A DNA stretch of 64,000 nt from contig NZ_JAHKRM010000013.1 in the NCBI RefSeq assembly GCF_019396345.1, positions 124,001 to 188,000 on the forward strand, written 5' to 3'. Position numbers and translations under genes: made by a program. Below, in pieces: positions 1 through 8,515 of the stretch (position 1 is its first letter; each line of letters starts with the position of its first letter). Below the pieces are notes generated by a model. It searched no databases, was not told the DNA's origin, and saw only the letters and a program-made list of their open reading frames with translations. Source of the DNA: Nonomuraea guangzhouensis. GTDB lineage: Bacteria; Actinomycetota; Actinomycetes; Streptosporangiales; Streptosporangiaceae.

Positions 1-2
1 TC

Positions 3-200
3 AGGTCGCTGAGCGACAGTGACGGCAATCTGCTGCTCGCCGAGATCCCCTGGTGGGCGGCCGACGCCCTCTGTCTTGGGCTGTTGCTGGTCGCGTACGT
101 GTTGATCTCCGACATCCGGGCCAGCCACGCCACGCTCGGCGAGATCAGGGTGCGGTCTCTCGGGCCACCATCGGCTTCGCCTCCCAGCGCTTCGCGTTAG
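3..200 (+). CDS. C-terminal end of a membrane protein (partial)
   Basis: A reading frame is open from the left edge of the window to a TAG at 198-200, giving the last 65 residues of a protein whose start lies outside. The visible part carries one hydrophobic segment (WWAADALCLGLLLVAYVLI) followed by a short polar tail ending in a Ser/Pro-rich stretch, which suggests a C-terminal membrane helix with a cytoplasmic tail. The family cannot be recognised from this fragment. It could also be a chance open frame, but the hydrophobic profile and the clean stop argue for a real gene end. Confidence 0.4.
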   Translation, partial: RSLSDSDGNLLLAEIPWWAADALCLGLLLVAYVLISDIRASHATLGEIRVRSLGPPSASPPSASR

Positions 201-265
201 TGGGTGGGAGGGACTTGACCAGCTAATAGCCATCACTTTTCGTGCTTGTGATGTAACAATGAGTC

Positions 266-1162
266 ATGCCATCTCCTCCACATGACACCCTCGTCAAGCT
301 GTTCTCCTGCCGACCTCAACTGGCGGTGGAGATCATGCGTGACTTCCTGGGGGTGGACCTGCCCGCCACTCCGCTGGTCCGACTGGAGAAAGCCACCTTC
401 AATACCCGGCCTTCCGACGATATCGAGGCCGACCTGGTCGTCGTGCTGGGGCCACCGCGGCCTCCTGCCCACGCCATCATCGTGGAGATCCAGCAGGACA
501 AGTCCAAGGCTCCCCAGCAGCTGGCTCGCTACGCCGCCGCCCTGTGGCTGATGCTGGGCTGCGATGTCTCGGTCTTGGTCGTCTGCCCCGACCGTGCGGC
601 CGCGGCCTACTACGCGCAGCCGGTCGAGTCCGGGCTGACCGGCTACCGCCTGCAACCCTGGGTGCTGGGGCCGGATGACATTCCGGCGATCATCGACCCT
701 CAGGAGGCCGCCGCCCACCCGGATCTCGCGGCCATGTCGGTCATGGTCCACGGCCGCAACCCCAAGGTCCTCGAGGCGTTCACCGCTGCGTTGGCTGGCG
801 TGGACGATGAACACGCTCCGGATTACTTCGAATACGCTTACAGCATGTCCGCGCCCGAGATTCGCCGTCTTATGGAGGAGATCATGAAGTCCGCGTCCAC
901 CGAATGGCCGGTCTACAGTCCCTTCGCCCGCGAGCACTTCGGCCGCGGCAAGGCAGAAGGCATGGCAGAAGGCAAGACGGAGGGCAAGACCGAAGAGGCT
1001 GGCAGGTCGGTGCTGCTCGTGCTGGCTGCCCGTGGCTTCGACGTTCCCGACGACATTCGCGACCGGATCACCACCTGCGCGGACCTTGAACAACTCGAAA
1101 CCTGGCTTGCCCGAGCGGCCACCGCCCACACCCTTCAAGGTTTGTTCGACGAAGTGGGCTGA
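266..1162 (+). CDS. PD-(D/E)XK nuclease-fold protein, Rpn/transposase-like
   Basis: A 298-residue protein of a type common in multiple copies in Streptosporangiaceae-like genomes. It has the signature of the PD-(D/E)XK superfamily: an acidic residue in the strand EADLVVVL (about residues 54-61), then the core strand IIVEIQ with Glu and Gln, and a downstream Lys in QQDKSK (about 72-80). The C-terminal third has a low-complexity Lys/Glu/Gly linker (GKAEGMAEGKTEGKTEE) followed by a helical domain ending in WLARAATAHTLQGLF. Families with this layout are annotated as recombination-promoting nuclease or putative transposase; nuclease activity here is inferred. No good ribosome binding site precedes the ATG. 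It stands alone, with a separate promoter region in front of the next gene. Confidence 0.6.
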   Translation: MPSPPHDTLVKLFSCRPQLAVEIMRDFLGVDLPATPLVRLEKATFNTRPSDDIEADLVVVLGPPRPPAHAIIVEIQQDKSKAPQQLARYAAALWLMLGCDVSVLVVCPDRAAAAYYAQPVESGLTGYRLQPWVLGPDDIPAIIDPQEAAAHPDLAAMSVMVHGRNPKVLEAFTAALAGVDDEHAPDYFEYAYSMSAPEIRRLMEEIMKSASTEWPVYSPFAREHFGRGKAEGMAEGKTEGKTEEAGRSVLLVLAARGFDVPDDIRDRITTCADLEQLETWLARAATAHTLQGLFDEVG

Positions 1163-1341
1163 GTGCGGGGCGTCTGGTCGGCGGCGGGCCCGACCACCTG
1201 CTCCGTACGATGACCATGACCGGACCCCGGTTCTGGATCGGCGGACCAGACCACTCCGGAACATCACGCTGTCTCTGGACCATTGTCGCGCGTCCGGAGC
1301 CAATCTAGCGCTTGGGTGAGGGATCGTGTAATGATGTAATC

Positions 1342-1791
1342 ATGGAAACTCTCTTTGAGCACGCGGGCGGCCAAGAAGGGCTCCACAGGTTCATCGACAT
1401 CTTCTACGGGAGTCTCTTATCCGACCCACTGCTCCAGCCATTGTTCGGCGAAGGACTTCCGCAGCACGTGGCGCATCTGACGGCCTTCACCGCCGAGACC
1501 TTTGGCGGGCCCGACACTTTCTCCCTGGAAATGGGCGGGTTTTCCAGGCTGATCGATGCGCATCGGGGGCTGAAGATCACTGAGGCGCAGCGGCAGCGGT
1601 TCGTCGAGCTGTACATGGCGGCCGCTGACCAGGCGGAGCTGCCCGACGACGCGCCTTTCCGGGAGGCGCTGCGGTCCCATGTGGAGTTCGGGTCGAAGGT
1701 GGCGATGCAGAACTCTCACGCCGAAACCGACGACCAGCTTCACCCGCTTCGGGAGGTTCCGCAGTGGGGGTGGTCCGAGCCGGGTCAGTAG
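1342..1791 (+). CDS. Truncated haemoglobin (group II-like)
   Basis: A 149-residue globin of the truncated 2-on-2 fold. Visible features are the B-helix FYGSLLSDPLLQPLF (residues 21-35), the GGP turn (55-57) and a probable proximal haem-ligating His74 in DAHRGLKI, matching the HAPFRI position of mycobacterial GlbO. By eye the G8 position usually held by Trp in group II proteins appears to be Val88, so the group assignment is tentative. The start at 1342 was preferred over 1312 because the extra ten residues are not globin-like. The last 30 residues extend beyond the globin core. Likely roles from the family are oxygen or nitric oxide chemistry in the cytoplasm; the gene is monocistronic. Confidence 0.75.
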   Translation: METLFEHAGGQEGLHRFIDIFYGSLLSDPLLQPLFGEGLPQHVAHLTAFTAETFGGPDTFSLEMGGFSRLIDAHRGLKITEAQRQRFVELYMAAADQAELPDDAPFREALRSHVEFGSKVAMQNSHAETDDQLHPLREVPQWGWSEPGQ

Positions 1792-1958
1792 TTTTCACCG
1801 TCGCGAGCCACTCCGACGAGTTCTCCCCGTCACCTGGGCGGCAGGCGAACAACTCTCTTGGAAAGTCGTCGAAAGGGTGGCGGCCGCCCAGGCCCGGGCC
1901 TGGGCGGGTTTTCGGGCAACTGCGATCAGCGCAAAGCCCGTGGTCCGCGTCGCGAACC

Positions 1959-2666
1959 CTACCTGTGCTGTAGCAGCAGGGTGAATAACACATTGGTGGC
2001 CGTGCTGAGCACGAACATGGTCACCGCGACGATCAGGTCATCGCGCTTGCGTGACAGCAGGCCGCCCTGTGAGCCCTCCGGGACGTTGATGATGACCGCC
2101 TGCGTGAGGCCGGCCCCGAGTCGCTTCCACAGATACTTGAATCCCAGCCCCAGGACCAGCGGAACCATCGTGACCGGCAGCAGGCTCAACCACACCGGGC
2201 CCGAGGACGAGCCGAGGAAGCCGCCCGCGATCGCCGCGCCGACGATCGCCGCGACCGTTCCGACGGCCAAGCCGGGGATATGGGCGAACTGTGCCCAGGT
2301 GCGCTTTCTTTCCTTGCAGATCTCCCTGATCCGGGCCGCGTCGTTGGCCGTCTCGTCCACCCGATAGCGGAGCAGTAGGGCCGTCGCCGAGGAGAGGGTC
2401 AAGTCCATGATCTTGTCTTTGGTCACGGGGTCGCGCCGGATCATCCTCACTATCTTCAGGCCCGGGGTCATCTTTGTACCGAGGTCGGCGATGTCCGCCG
2501 AAGAGGTGGATTCGTACACGACGTAGTTGGAGTCGGTCCAGATGCTGGAATAGGACCCGGTCTGCTCGAATATCTTGGCGAGCTGCTCCAGTTGCTCGCG
2601 GTGGAGCTTTGTCGGCCCGAGATTCTCTTTCCTTGGTGTTCCCAGGCATCGGGAGGTGATAGCCAC
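1959..2666 (-). CDS. Hypothetical membrane protein with three predicted helices
   Basis: A 235-residue protein not assigned to a named family. The N-terminal 125 residues are soluble and mixed alpha/beta. Hydrophobic segments follow at about 137-155 (glycine/alanine-rich), 160-178 (VWLSLLPVTMVPLVLGLGF) and 210-230 (LIVAVTMFVLSTATNVLFTLL), separated by basic loops. The GTG start at 2666 is preceded by an AAAGG element at good spacing. It faces the haemoglobin gene convergently, with about 165 bp between their ends, and its promoter would lie in the AT-richer 2667-3143 spacer. The function is unknown; a membrane sensor or anchor is possible. Confidence 0.55.
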   Translation of the reverse strand: MAITSRCLGTPRKENLGPTKLHREQLEQLAKIFEQTGSYSSIWTDSNYVVYESTSSADIADLGTKMTPGLKIVRMIRRDPVTKDKIMDLTLSSATALLLRYRVDETANDAARIREICKERKRTWAQFAHIPGLAVGTVAAIVGAAIAGGFLGSSSGPVWLSLLPVTMVPLVLGLGFKYLWKRLGAGLTQAVIINVPEGSQGGLLSRKRDDLIVAVTMFVLSTATNVLFTLLLQHR

Positions 2667-3143
2667 TAGGCTGCCTTTCGATCTTCGTAGTGGTACTGAC
2701 TGGCTGTTCAGGCCCCCCAGGCGCCGACTCCGAAGCGGCCGAGTTGGTTAGCGCGCCTGTCCATCTCCCAGAATGGGATTCTGTCGATCATCCGCATGGG
2801 TGAACAAAGTGGACATCAAGGTAATGTGTGCATAGTTCGCCCATGTGCTTATAAAGCGTCATTCTTCAGGGTTTATGAAGTGACGCTTGATCCTAGCCGA
2901 TGATCGCATATGTATCGCGTAATCTCTTCGCGTTTGCGGGAGGGGGAGTTGGTTGGGTGGTTATGTCCTCTTGGGTGCTGAGTGTTACGTGGGCGGCGAG
3001 GGTGGGCTTTATTCACGTTGATGTTCGGGAATGCCCTTTCCCGCTTCTTTGTGATCGGAAGATTGCCTATTGGTCTGCGTGGGGCTAGATGTTGCGCACT
3101 CAGAAAATTTGCCGAGTCCGCAAAGTTCTGTACCCTAGGAGCC
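2667..3143. other. Intergenic spacer, AT-richer, with a long hairpin
   Basis: About 480 bp without a convincing gene separate the minus-strand membrane protein from the TetR-type regulator. It is less GC-rich than its flanks. An inverted repeat at 2854-2888 (AAGCGTCA ... TGACGCTT, with an inner CTTCA/TGAAG pairing after a 2-nt bulge) could form a stable hairpin or serve as an operator. Short open frames here (for example 2900-3088) lack codon bias and a ribosome binding site. The spacer presumably holds the divergent promoters of both neighbours. Confidence 0.4.
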
Positions 3144-3785
3144 ATGACCGGGCTACGCGAACGCAAGAAGCAGGCGACCCGCGACGCTCTGATGACGGCC
3201 GCGCTCCAGCTCGCTCTGGAGCGGGGTCTCGAGAACGTGCGGGTCGAGGACATCGCCGAGGCGGCGGGAGTGTCGCCGCGGACGTTCAACAACTACTTCT
3301 CCAGCAAGTACGAGGCGCTCGCCGCCCGCCACACCGACCGGATCAGACGTTCGGCACAGGTGCTGCGCGACAGGCCGCCGGGCGAGCCGCTGTGGGAGGC
3401 GCTGACGCGGGCCCTGCTGGCGCCGTGGGAGGGCGCGGGCCGGACGATGCTGCCACCCGGCCCCGAGGTGCGGGAGCCCCTGCGGTTGCTGACCAGTGCG
3501 CCCGCCATGGAGGGGGAGTCGCTGCGGCTGCTCTTCTCCGCCGACGGCGAGCTGGCCGCGGCCGTCGCCGAGCGCACCGGGACCGACCCCGAGCGCGACT
3601 TCTACCCGCAACTGGTCGCCACGACGGTGATCGGGGCCACGCAGGCCGCCGTCCGCTACTGGCTGAGCGTCGAGCCCGCCGTGCCGCTCCTACCCCTGAT
3701 CGAAGAGGCACTGCGGCAACTCGCCGCCGGCCTCCCCGACCCGTCCACCCAGCCCGACCCAATGAGGCGAGGAGTGCCCCAATGA
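3144..3785 (+). CDS. TetR-family transcriptional regulator
   Basis: A 213-residue one-component repressor. The N-terminal DNA-binding domain reads KKQATRDALMTAALQLALER followed by the helix-turn-helix VEDIAEAAGVSPRTFNNYF (about residues 35-53), the canonical TetR signature. The remainder is an all-helical ligand-binding domain. The ATG at 3144 has an AGGAG element 5 nt upstream, and the longer in-frame start at 2982 adds sequence unlike the family. Its stop overlaps the start of the flavin monooxygenase (ATGA), so the two are translated together. It probably controls its own operon in response to an aromatic or drug-like compound; the ligand is inferred only. Confidence 0.85.
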   Translation: MTGLRERKKQATRDALMTAALQLALERGLENVRVEDIAEAAGVSPRTFNNYFSSKYEALAARHTDRIRRSAQVLRDRPPGEPLWEALTRALLAPWEGAGRTMLPPGPEVREPLRLLTSAPAMEGESLRLLFSADGELAAAVAERTGTDPERDFYPQLVATTVIGATQAAVRYWLSVEPAVPLLPLIEEALRQLAAGLPDPSTQPDPMRRGVPQ

Positions 3786-5278
3786 CCGCGGATGTCGTCA
3801 TCGCCGGTGGTGGCCCCAACGGGCTGATGCTGGCCTGTGAGCTGGCCCTGGCCGGAGTACGGCCGATCGTGCTGGAGCGGCTGCCGGAGCGGAGTCAGGC
3901 GCCCAAGGCCAACGGCATCATCGGGCAGGTCGTCAGGCTGCTCGACCAGCGCGGCCTCTACCAGCGCTTCCTGGGTGTCACCGAGCCGCCGCGGCCGATC
4001 CCGATGTTCCTGTTCGGCGCGCTGCCGCTCGACCTGGCCGGGGTCGAGGGCAACACGATGTACGGCATGGGCATCAAGCAGGCCCGTCTGGAGGAGCTGT
4101 TCGAGGAGCGGGCCCGTGAGCTGGGCGTGGAGATCAGGCGTGGGCGGGAGCTGACCGCGTTCACCCAGGACGAGGAGGGCGTGACACTCGAACTGGACGG
4201 CGGCGACCGGCTGCGCACCCGCTATCTGGTCGGCTGCGACGGCGCCCACAGCACGGTCAGGAAGCAGGCGGGCATCGGCTTCCCCGGCACGAACTCCGCC
4301 TCCATCACCTCGCGTGCCGCCCACGTCGTCTTACCGACCGCGACGATCCGGATGGACCGTGCCGAGCTGGACCTGCCTGGCGTGGGCACGGTCAGCCTCT
4401 ACGCCTGGCACCGCACCGAGCGTGGCGCGTACGGCCTGCTGCCCCTGAGTCCCGAGGTGCTGACGATCAGCTGCGTCGAGTGGGACGGCGACGATCCCGG
4501 GGAGGACGTCGAGATGACGCTCGGCGAGCTGCGCGAGAGTCTGGCCAGGGTGCTGGGGGCCGACATCCCGCTGGCCGCCCCGCCGGGGCCGGGACCGCAC
4601 CTGCTGCGCCGCCTCACCGGGCGCAACACCCGGGTGGCCGACCGCTTCCGCGCGGGCAGGGTGCTGCTGGCCGGGGACGCCGCCCACGTGCACTCGGCGG
4701 TCGGTGCGCCGGGACTGAACCTGGGCCTGCAGGACGCGGCCAACCTCGGCTGGAAGCTGGCGGCCACGGTACGCGGCACGGCGCCGCCCGGCCTGCTCGA
4801 CAGCTACGAACGAGAGCGTCACCTGGCCGCCGATCGGGTGACCACGCACAGCAAGGCCCAGCTCGCGCTCATGTCGCCGGGGCCGGAGGTGACGGCGCTG
4901 CGCGAGGTGTTCGGTGAGCTCCTCAAGGATGAGAGCGCCCGTAGCCGTATATCTGCGCTCATGTCGGGTGCGGATGTCGCCTATCCCACGGCCGCCCCCG
5001 CACACCCGCTGACCGGCCATTTCGTCCCGGACCTCGAGCTGGAGCCTGTGTCTCTGGCCACGCTCATGCGGACGGGCCGGCCGCTTCTGCTCGACCTCGA
5101 CGGAGGCCTTCAGGAGCCGCTTCGGGCGGACACGTGGGGCGACCGGATCGACGTGGTCACGGCCAAGTGCTTGGCGCCGCCCGCCGACGCGCTGCTGATC
5201 CGCCCGGACGGGTACGTGGCCTGGGCCGGCACCCCGGACGAGTCACTGGACGAGGCTGTCAGAACCTGGTTCGGTTAA
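3782..5278 (+). CDS. Class A FAD-dependent aromatic monooxygenase
   Basis: A 498-residue flavoprotein monooxygenase of the PheA/TfdB-like group, which includes polyketide hydroxylases and rifampicin monooxygenase. All three FAD signatures are visible: the Rossmann GxGxxG region IAGGGPNGLMLACELAL near the N terminus, the DG motif GCDGAHSTVRKQAGI, and the GD motif VLLAGDAAHVHSAVGAPGLN followed by GLQDAANLGWKLA. The last 120 residues match the thioredoxin-like C-terminal domain of this group. Such enzymes hydroxylate an aromatic ring using NAD(P)H and oxygen in the cytoplasm. It overlaps the tetR stop by 4 bp, and an aldolase gene follows after 25 bp, suggesting a detoxification or catabolic operon. 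The substrate is unknown. Confidence 0.85.
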   Translation: MTADVVIAGGGPNGLMLACELALAGVRPIVLERLPERSQAPKANGIIGQVVRLLDQRGLYQRFLGVTEPPRPIPMFLFGALPLDLAGVEGNTMYGMGIKQARLEELFEERARELGVEIRRGRELTAFTQDEEGVTLELDGGDRLRTRYLVGCDGAHSTVRKQAGIGFPGTNSASITSRAAHVVLPTATIRMDRAELDLPGVGTVSLYAWHRTERGAYGLLPLSPEVLTISCVEWDGDDPGEDVEMTLGELRESLARVLGADIPLAAPPGPGPHLLRRLTGRNTRVADRFRAGRVLLAGDAAHVHSAVGAPGLNLGLQDAANLGWKLAATVRGTAPPGLLDSYERERHLAADRVTTHSKAQLALMSPGPEVTALREVFGELLKDESARSRISALMSGADVAYPTAAPAHPLTGHFVPDLELEPVSLATLMRTGRPLLLDLDGGLQEPLRADTWGDRIDVVTAKCLAPPADALLIRPDGYVAWAGTPDESLDEAVRTWFG

Positions 5279-5303
5279 CCTGATCCGGACTCTAGGAGGG
5301 CTC

Positions 5304-6068
5304 ATGCCGGAGAACCTGATCTTTCGCCTGCCGCCGACGTTCGAGACGGTCGAGGAGGAGCGGCGGCATCGCAAGGAACGCCTCGCCGCCGCCCTGCGGA
5401 TCTTCGGCAAGCTCGGCTTCGAGGAGGGCGTCGCGGGGCACATCACCGCCCGCGACCCCGAGGTGACCGACCACTTCTGGGTGAACCCGTTCGGCATGTC
5501 GTTCAAGCACGTCCGGGTGAGCGATCTGATCCTCGTCAACCACGAGGGCAAGGTCGTCGAGGGCCGCTACCCCGTCAACGAGGCGGCCTTCGCCATCCAC
5601 TCGCAGGTGCACCAGGCCAGGCCCGCCGTCGTGGCGGCCGCGCACAGCCACTCCGTGTACGGGCGCGCGCTGTCGGCGCTCGGGCGGGTCATCGAGCCGA
5701 TCACGCAGGACGCCTGCGCGTTCTACGGTGACGTGTCGCTCTTCGACGACTACACGGGCGTGGTGACGGACCTGGAGGAGGGCAAGCGCATCGCCGCCGC
5801 GCTGGGCGGCAACAAGGCCGTCGTCCTGCGTAACCACGGGCTGCTGACCGTGGGCGACACCGTGGACGCGGCGGCGTGGTGGTTCATCACGATGGAACGC
5901 TCGGCGCAGGTGCAACTCGTCGCTCAGGCGGCGGGGCAGGTGGTGCCCATCGAGCCGGACAACGCGGCGCTCACCCACCGGCAGATCGGCAACGACCTGG
6001 TCGGCTGGATCAACTACCAGCCCCTGCACGACCAGATCACCCGCGAACAACCAGACCTCTTCGAGTGA
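5304..6068 (+). CDS. Class II aldolase/adducin-domain protein
   Basis: A 254-residue zinc-dependent class II aldolase/adducin-fold enzyme. The metal-binding histidines of the family are visible in the AAHSHSVYG motif (about residues 112-120) and in LRNHGLLTVG (about 175-184), with the start of the fold in FEEGVAGHITARDP. Members include fuculose-phosphate aldolase and decarboxylases acting on small hydroxy acids. The ATG is preceded by AGGAGGG. It lies 25 bp behind the flavin monooxygenase and probably shares its transcript. A GC-rich hairpin followed by a CTTTCT tract lies just after the stop. The substrate cannot be told from sequence. Confidence 0.8.
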   Translation: MPENLIFRLPPTFETVEEERRHRKERLAAALRIFGKLGFEEGVAGHITARDPEVTDHFWVNPFGMSFKHVRVSDLILVNHEGKVVEGRYPVNEAAFAIHSQVHQARPAVVAAAHSHSVYGRALSALGRVIEPITQDACAFYGDVSLFDDYTGVVTDLEEGKRIAAALGGNKAVVLRNHGLLTVGDTVDAAAWWFITMERSAQVQLVAQAAGQVVPIEPDNAALTHRQIGNDLVGWINYQPLHDQITREQPDLFE

Positions 6069-6069
6069 T

Positions 6070-6095
6070 CCGGCCCCACGTGGCCGGGCTTTCTG
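6070..6095 (+). terminator. Probable intrinsic terminator after the aldolase gene
   Basis: CCGGCC (6070-6075) pairs with GGCCGG (6082-6087) around a 6-nt loop and is followed by GCTTTCT, immediately after the aldolase stop at 6068. It would end the tetR-monooxygenase-aldolase transcript. The T tract is short, as usual in high-GC genomes. Confidence 0.45.
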
Positions 6096-6233
6096 GAAAA
6101 CCCCTTCCATCCGTTACGGCAAAGCCGCCCCCACCGCCACCCGCCGCACGTGGCTGAGGGCCTCCAGGAAAACGCCCGCTGAACCCGCACGGGGCCGGCC
6201 GCCGTTACGTGCGTCCACTTGACCGTGGCTTCC

Positions 6234-7181
6234 CTAGCGCCGGAAGGTGTGCCGATAGGTCAGCGGCGCGACCCCGACCGCGGCGTGGAGGTGCTGCCGG
6301 AGCGAGACCGTGGTGCTGAAACCGGCTCTGCGGGCCACTTCCTCCACGCCCGCGTCCGTGGTCTCCAGGAGGTGCCTGGCGTGGTCGACGCGTTGTTTCG
6401 TCAGCCATCGCGACGGGCTCATGCCGGTTTCCTCGCGGAAGCGCCTGGTGAAGGTGCGGACGCTCATCCTGGCGTGCTCGGCCAGGGCGTCCAGGTCGAG
6501 CGGCTGGTCCAGGTGGGCGAGCATCCATGTGCGGGTCGGCGCCGTACTGGTGCCGGTCGGGTCGGGGAAGGGGCGGTCGATGTACTGGGCCTGGCCGCCT
6601 TCCCGCCAGGGAGGCATGACGCAGCGGCGGGCCGCCCGGTTGGCCACCTCGGTGCCGAAGTCGCGCCTGATCACGTGGAGGCAGAGGTCCAGGCCGGCCG
6701 CCACGCCCGCCGAGGTGAGGATGTCGCCGTCGTCGATGAACAGGACCGAGGGGTCCAGCTCGACCCTGGGGAACAGCTCGGCGAAGCGGGGAGCCTCGCG
6801 CCAGTGCGTGGTGGCGGGGCGGCCGTCCAGCAGGCCCGCCGCGGCCAGGACGAACGCGCCCGTGCAGATCGACATGATCCGCTCGTGGCCCTGCAGCGCC
6901 TCGCGCAGGTGGGGCGGGATCGTGCCGTCCTTCATCGCGCGTCCCGCGTGGATGCCGGGGACCAGAACGGTGTCGGCCGTGTCCAGAACGTCCAGGTCGT
7001 GGTCGGGCAGGACGCTGTATCCGGCCGAGCAGCGGACCGGCTCGCGGCCGGGGGAGCAGGTGACGACCTCGTAGAGCTTCTCGCCCGACGGTGACTCCGC
7101 CGACCAGAAGACCTGACCGGGAACGCCCAGGTCAAGCGGGGCGAAGTGGTTCAGGACGAGGACCGCGACGCGATGGGCCAT
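6234..7181 (-). CDS. GlxA-family regulator (DJ-1/PfpI plus AraC HTH)
   Basis: A 315-residue transcription factor with an N-terminal DJ-1/PfpI-like domain (residues about 3-170) and a C-terminal AraC double helix-turn-helix (about 220-312). The DJ-1 part carries the nucleophile-elbow-like motif SICTGAFVLAAAGLLDGR. The AraC part shows LAEHARMSVRTFTRRFREET and VARRAGFSTTVSLRQHL. Such proteins usually activate neighbouring metabolic genes after binding a small molecule; the DJ-1 domain acts as ligand sensor. It is transcribed away from the MFS gene at 7253, with a 71-bp shared promoter region, so that carrier is its most likely target. No clear ribosome binding site precedes the ATG, so the transcript may be leaderless. 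Confidence 0.85.
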   Translation of the reverse strand: MAHRVAVLVLNHFAPLDLGVPGQVFWSAESPSGEKLYEVVTCSPGREPVRCSAGYSVLPDHDLDVLDTADTVLVPGIHAGRAMKDGTIPPHLREALQGHERIMSICTGAFVLAAAGLLDGRPATTHWREAPRFAELFPRVELDPSVLFIDDGDILTSAGVAAGLDLCLHVIRRDFGTEVANRAARRCVMPPWREGGQAQYIDRPFPDPTGTSTAPTRTWMLAHLDQPLDLDALAEHARMSVRTFTRRFREETGMSPSRWLTKQRVDHARHLLETTDAGVEEVARRAGFSTTVSLRQHLHAAVGVAPLTYRHTFRR

Positions 7182-7252
7182 GGCCGGATTCTTGCATATA
7201 TTGGCTTTCCGGCCACTCGCGGCATCAAGTGTGGATAAATCAGGATTAGCGG

Positions 7253-8515
7253 ATGACCATAAGCACCACCACCCGCACCAGACGGCTGCATCGGGCCTGG
7301 TTCGTCGCGGCCGTCGCGTTCGTGGCCATCCTCGGCGCCGCCGGGTTCCGCGCCACCCCCGGCGTGCTGATCAACCCGCTCCAGGCGGAGTTCGGCTGGA
7401 CCAAGGGCACGATCTCGCTCGCGGTGTCGGTGAACCTGGTGCTCTACGGGCTGACCGCGCCCTTCGCGGCCGCGCTGATGGACCGGTTCGGGATGCGGCG
7501 GGTGGTGTCCCTGGCGCTGCTGCTGGTGGCCGCCGGCAGCGGGCTCACGGTGCTGATGACGGCGAGCTGGCAGCTGCTGCTGTTCTGGGGCGTGTTCGTC
7601 GGGCTCGGCACGGGCTCCATGGCGCTGGTGTTCGTGGCGACGGTGACCGACCGCTGGTTCGTCAGGCACCGCGGGCTCGTCACCGGCGTGCTCACCGCGG
7701 CGGGCGCCACCGGGCAGTTGGTCTTCCTGCCGCTGCTCGCTCAGCTGGCCGAGGGGCCGGGCTGGCGGGTGGCCTCGCTGACCGTGGCGGGAGCCGCGCT
7801 GGCCGTGGTGCCGTTCGTATGGTGGCTGCTGCGCGACCATCCGGAGGACGTGGGCACCACGGCGCTGGGGGCGGAGCCCGGCACGGTCCGTACTCCGCCC
7901 GTCCAGGTGAACGCGGCCGTGAGAGCACTCACGGTGCTCAGGTCGGCGGCGCGGACCCGGGCGTTCTGGTTCCTGGCGGGCGGCTTCGCGATCTGTGGAG
8001 CCAGCACGAACGGCCTGGTCGGCACCCACTTCATCCCCGCCGCGCACGACCATGGCATGGCCGAGCCGGTCGCGGCGGGACTGCTCGCGGTCATCGGGAT
8101 CTTCGACGTCGCGGGCACGATCGCCTCCGGCTGGCTCAGCGACAAGGTGAATCCGAAGATCCTGCTCGGTGTCTACTACGGGCTGCGCGGCCTGTCGCTG
8201 ATGGTGCTGCCCGGCCTGTTCGCGGCGACCGCCGAGCCCAGCATGCTGATCTTCATCGTGTTCTACGGGCTGGACTGGGTGGCGACCGTGCCGCCGACCG
8301 TGGCGCTGTGCCGCCGGATCTACGGGGCGGACGGGGCAGTGGTGTTCGGCTGGGTGTTCGGCTCGCACCAGATCGGCGCCGCGTTCGCCGCCGTGGGCGC
8401 CGGGCTCACCCGCGACCACCTGGGCGCTTACGACCTGGCCTGGTACGCCTCGGGTGCGCTCTGCCTCCTGGCCGCCGGCATGTCCCTGGCGATCGGGCAT
8501 GCTAAAGGGCGATGA
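7253..8515 (+). CDS. MFS transporter, oxalate:formate antiporter/monocarboxylate type
   Basis: A 420-residue inner-membrane major facilitator with about 12 hydrophobic segments and the inter-helix 2-3 loop ALMDRFGMRRVV. The opening (GFRATPGVLINPLQAEFGWTKGTISLAVSVN) resembles the oxalate:formate antiporter and monocarboxylate-porter branch. It probably moves a small carboxylate, but the direction and substrate are inferred. It is divergent from the GlxA-type regulator, which may control it, and its stop overlaps the next start (ATGA at 8512), so the peptidyl-tRNA-hydrolase-like gene is co-translated. Confidence 0.8.
   Translation: MTISTTTRTRRLHRAWFVAAVAFVAILGAAGFRATPGVLINPLQAEFGWTKGTISLAVSVNLVLYGLTAPFAAALMDRFGMRRVVSLALLLVAAGSGLTVLMTASWQLLLFWGVFVGLGTGSMALVFVATVTDRWFVRHRGLVTGVLTAAGATGQLVFLPLLAQLAEGPGWRVASLTVAGAALAVVPFVWWLLRDHPEDVGTTALGAEPGTVRTPPVQVNAAVRALTVLRSAARTRAFWFLAGGFAICGASTNGLVGTHFIPAAHDHGMAEPVAAGLLAVIGIFDVAGTIASGWLSDKVNPKILLGVYYGLRGLSLMVLPGLFAATAEPSMLIFIVFYGLDWVATVPPTVALCRRIYGADGAVVFGWVFGSHQIGAAFAAVGAGLTRDHLGAYDLAWYASGALCLLAAGMSLAIGHAKGR

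Noticed and set aside
233..1303. A 356-codon minus-strand frame opposite the PD-(D/E)XK gene
   Set aside because: It lacks recognisable motifs and has an Arg/Gly/His-rich composition; the plus-strand gene has the expected fold signature.
2900..3088. A 62-codon frame in the tetR upstream spacer
   Set aside because: No ribosome binding site, low GC at third codon positions and no similarity to known small proteins.
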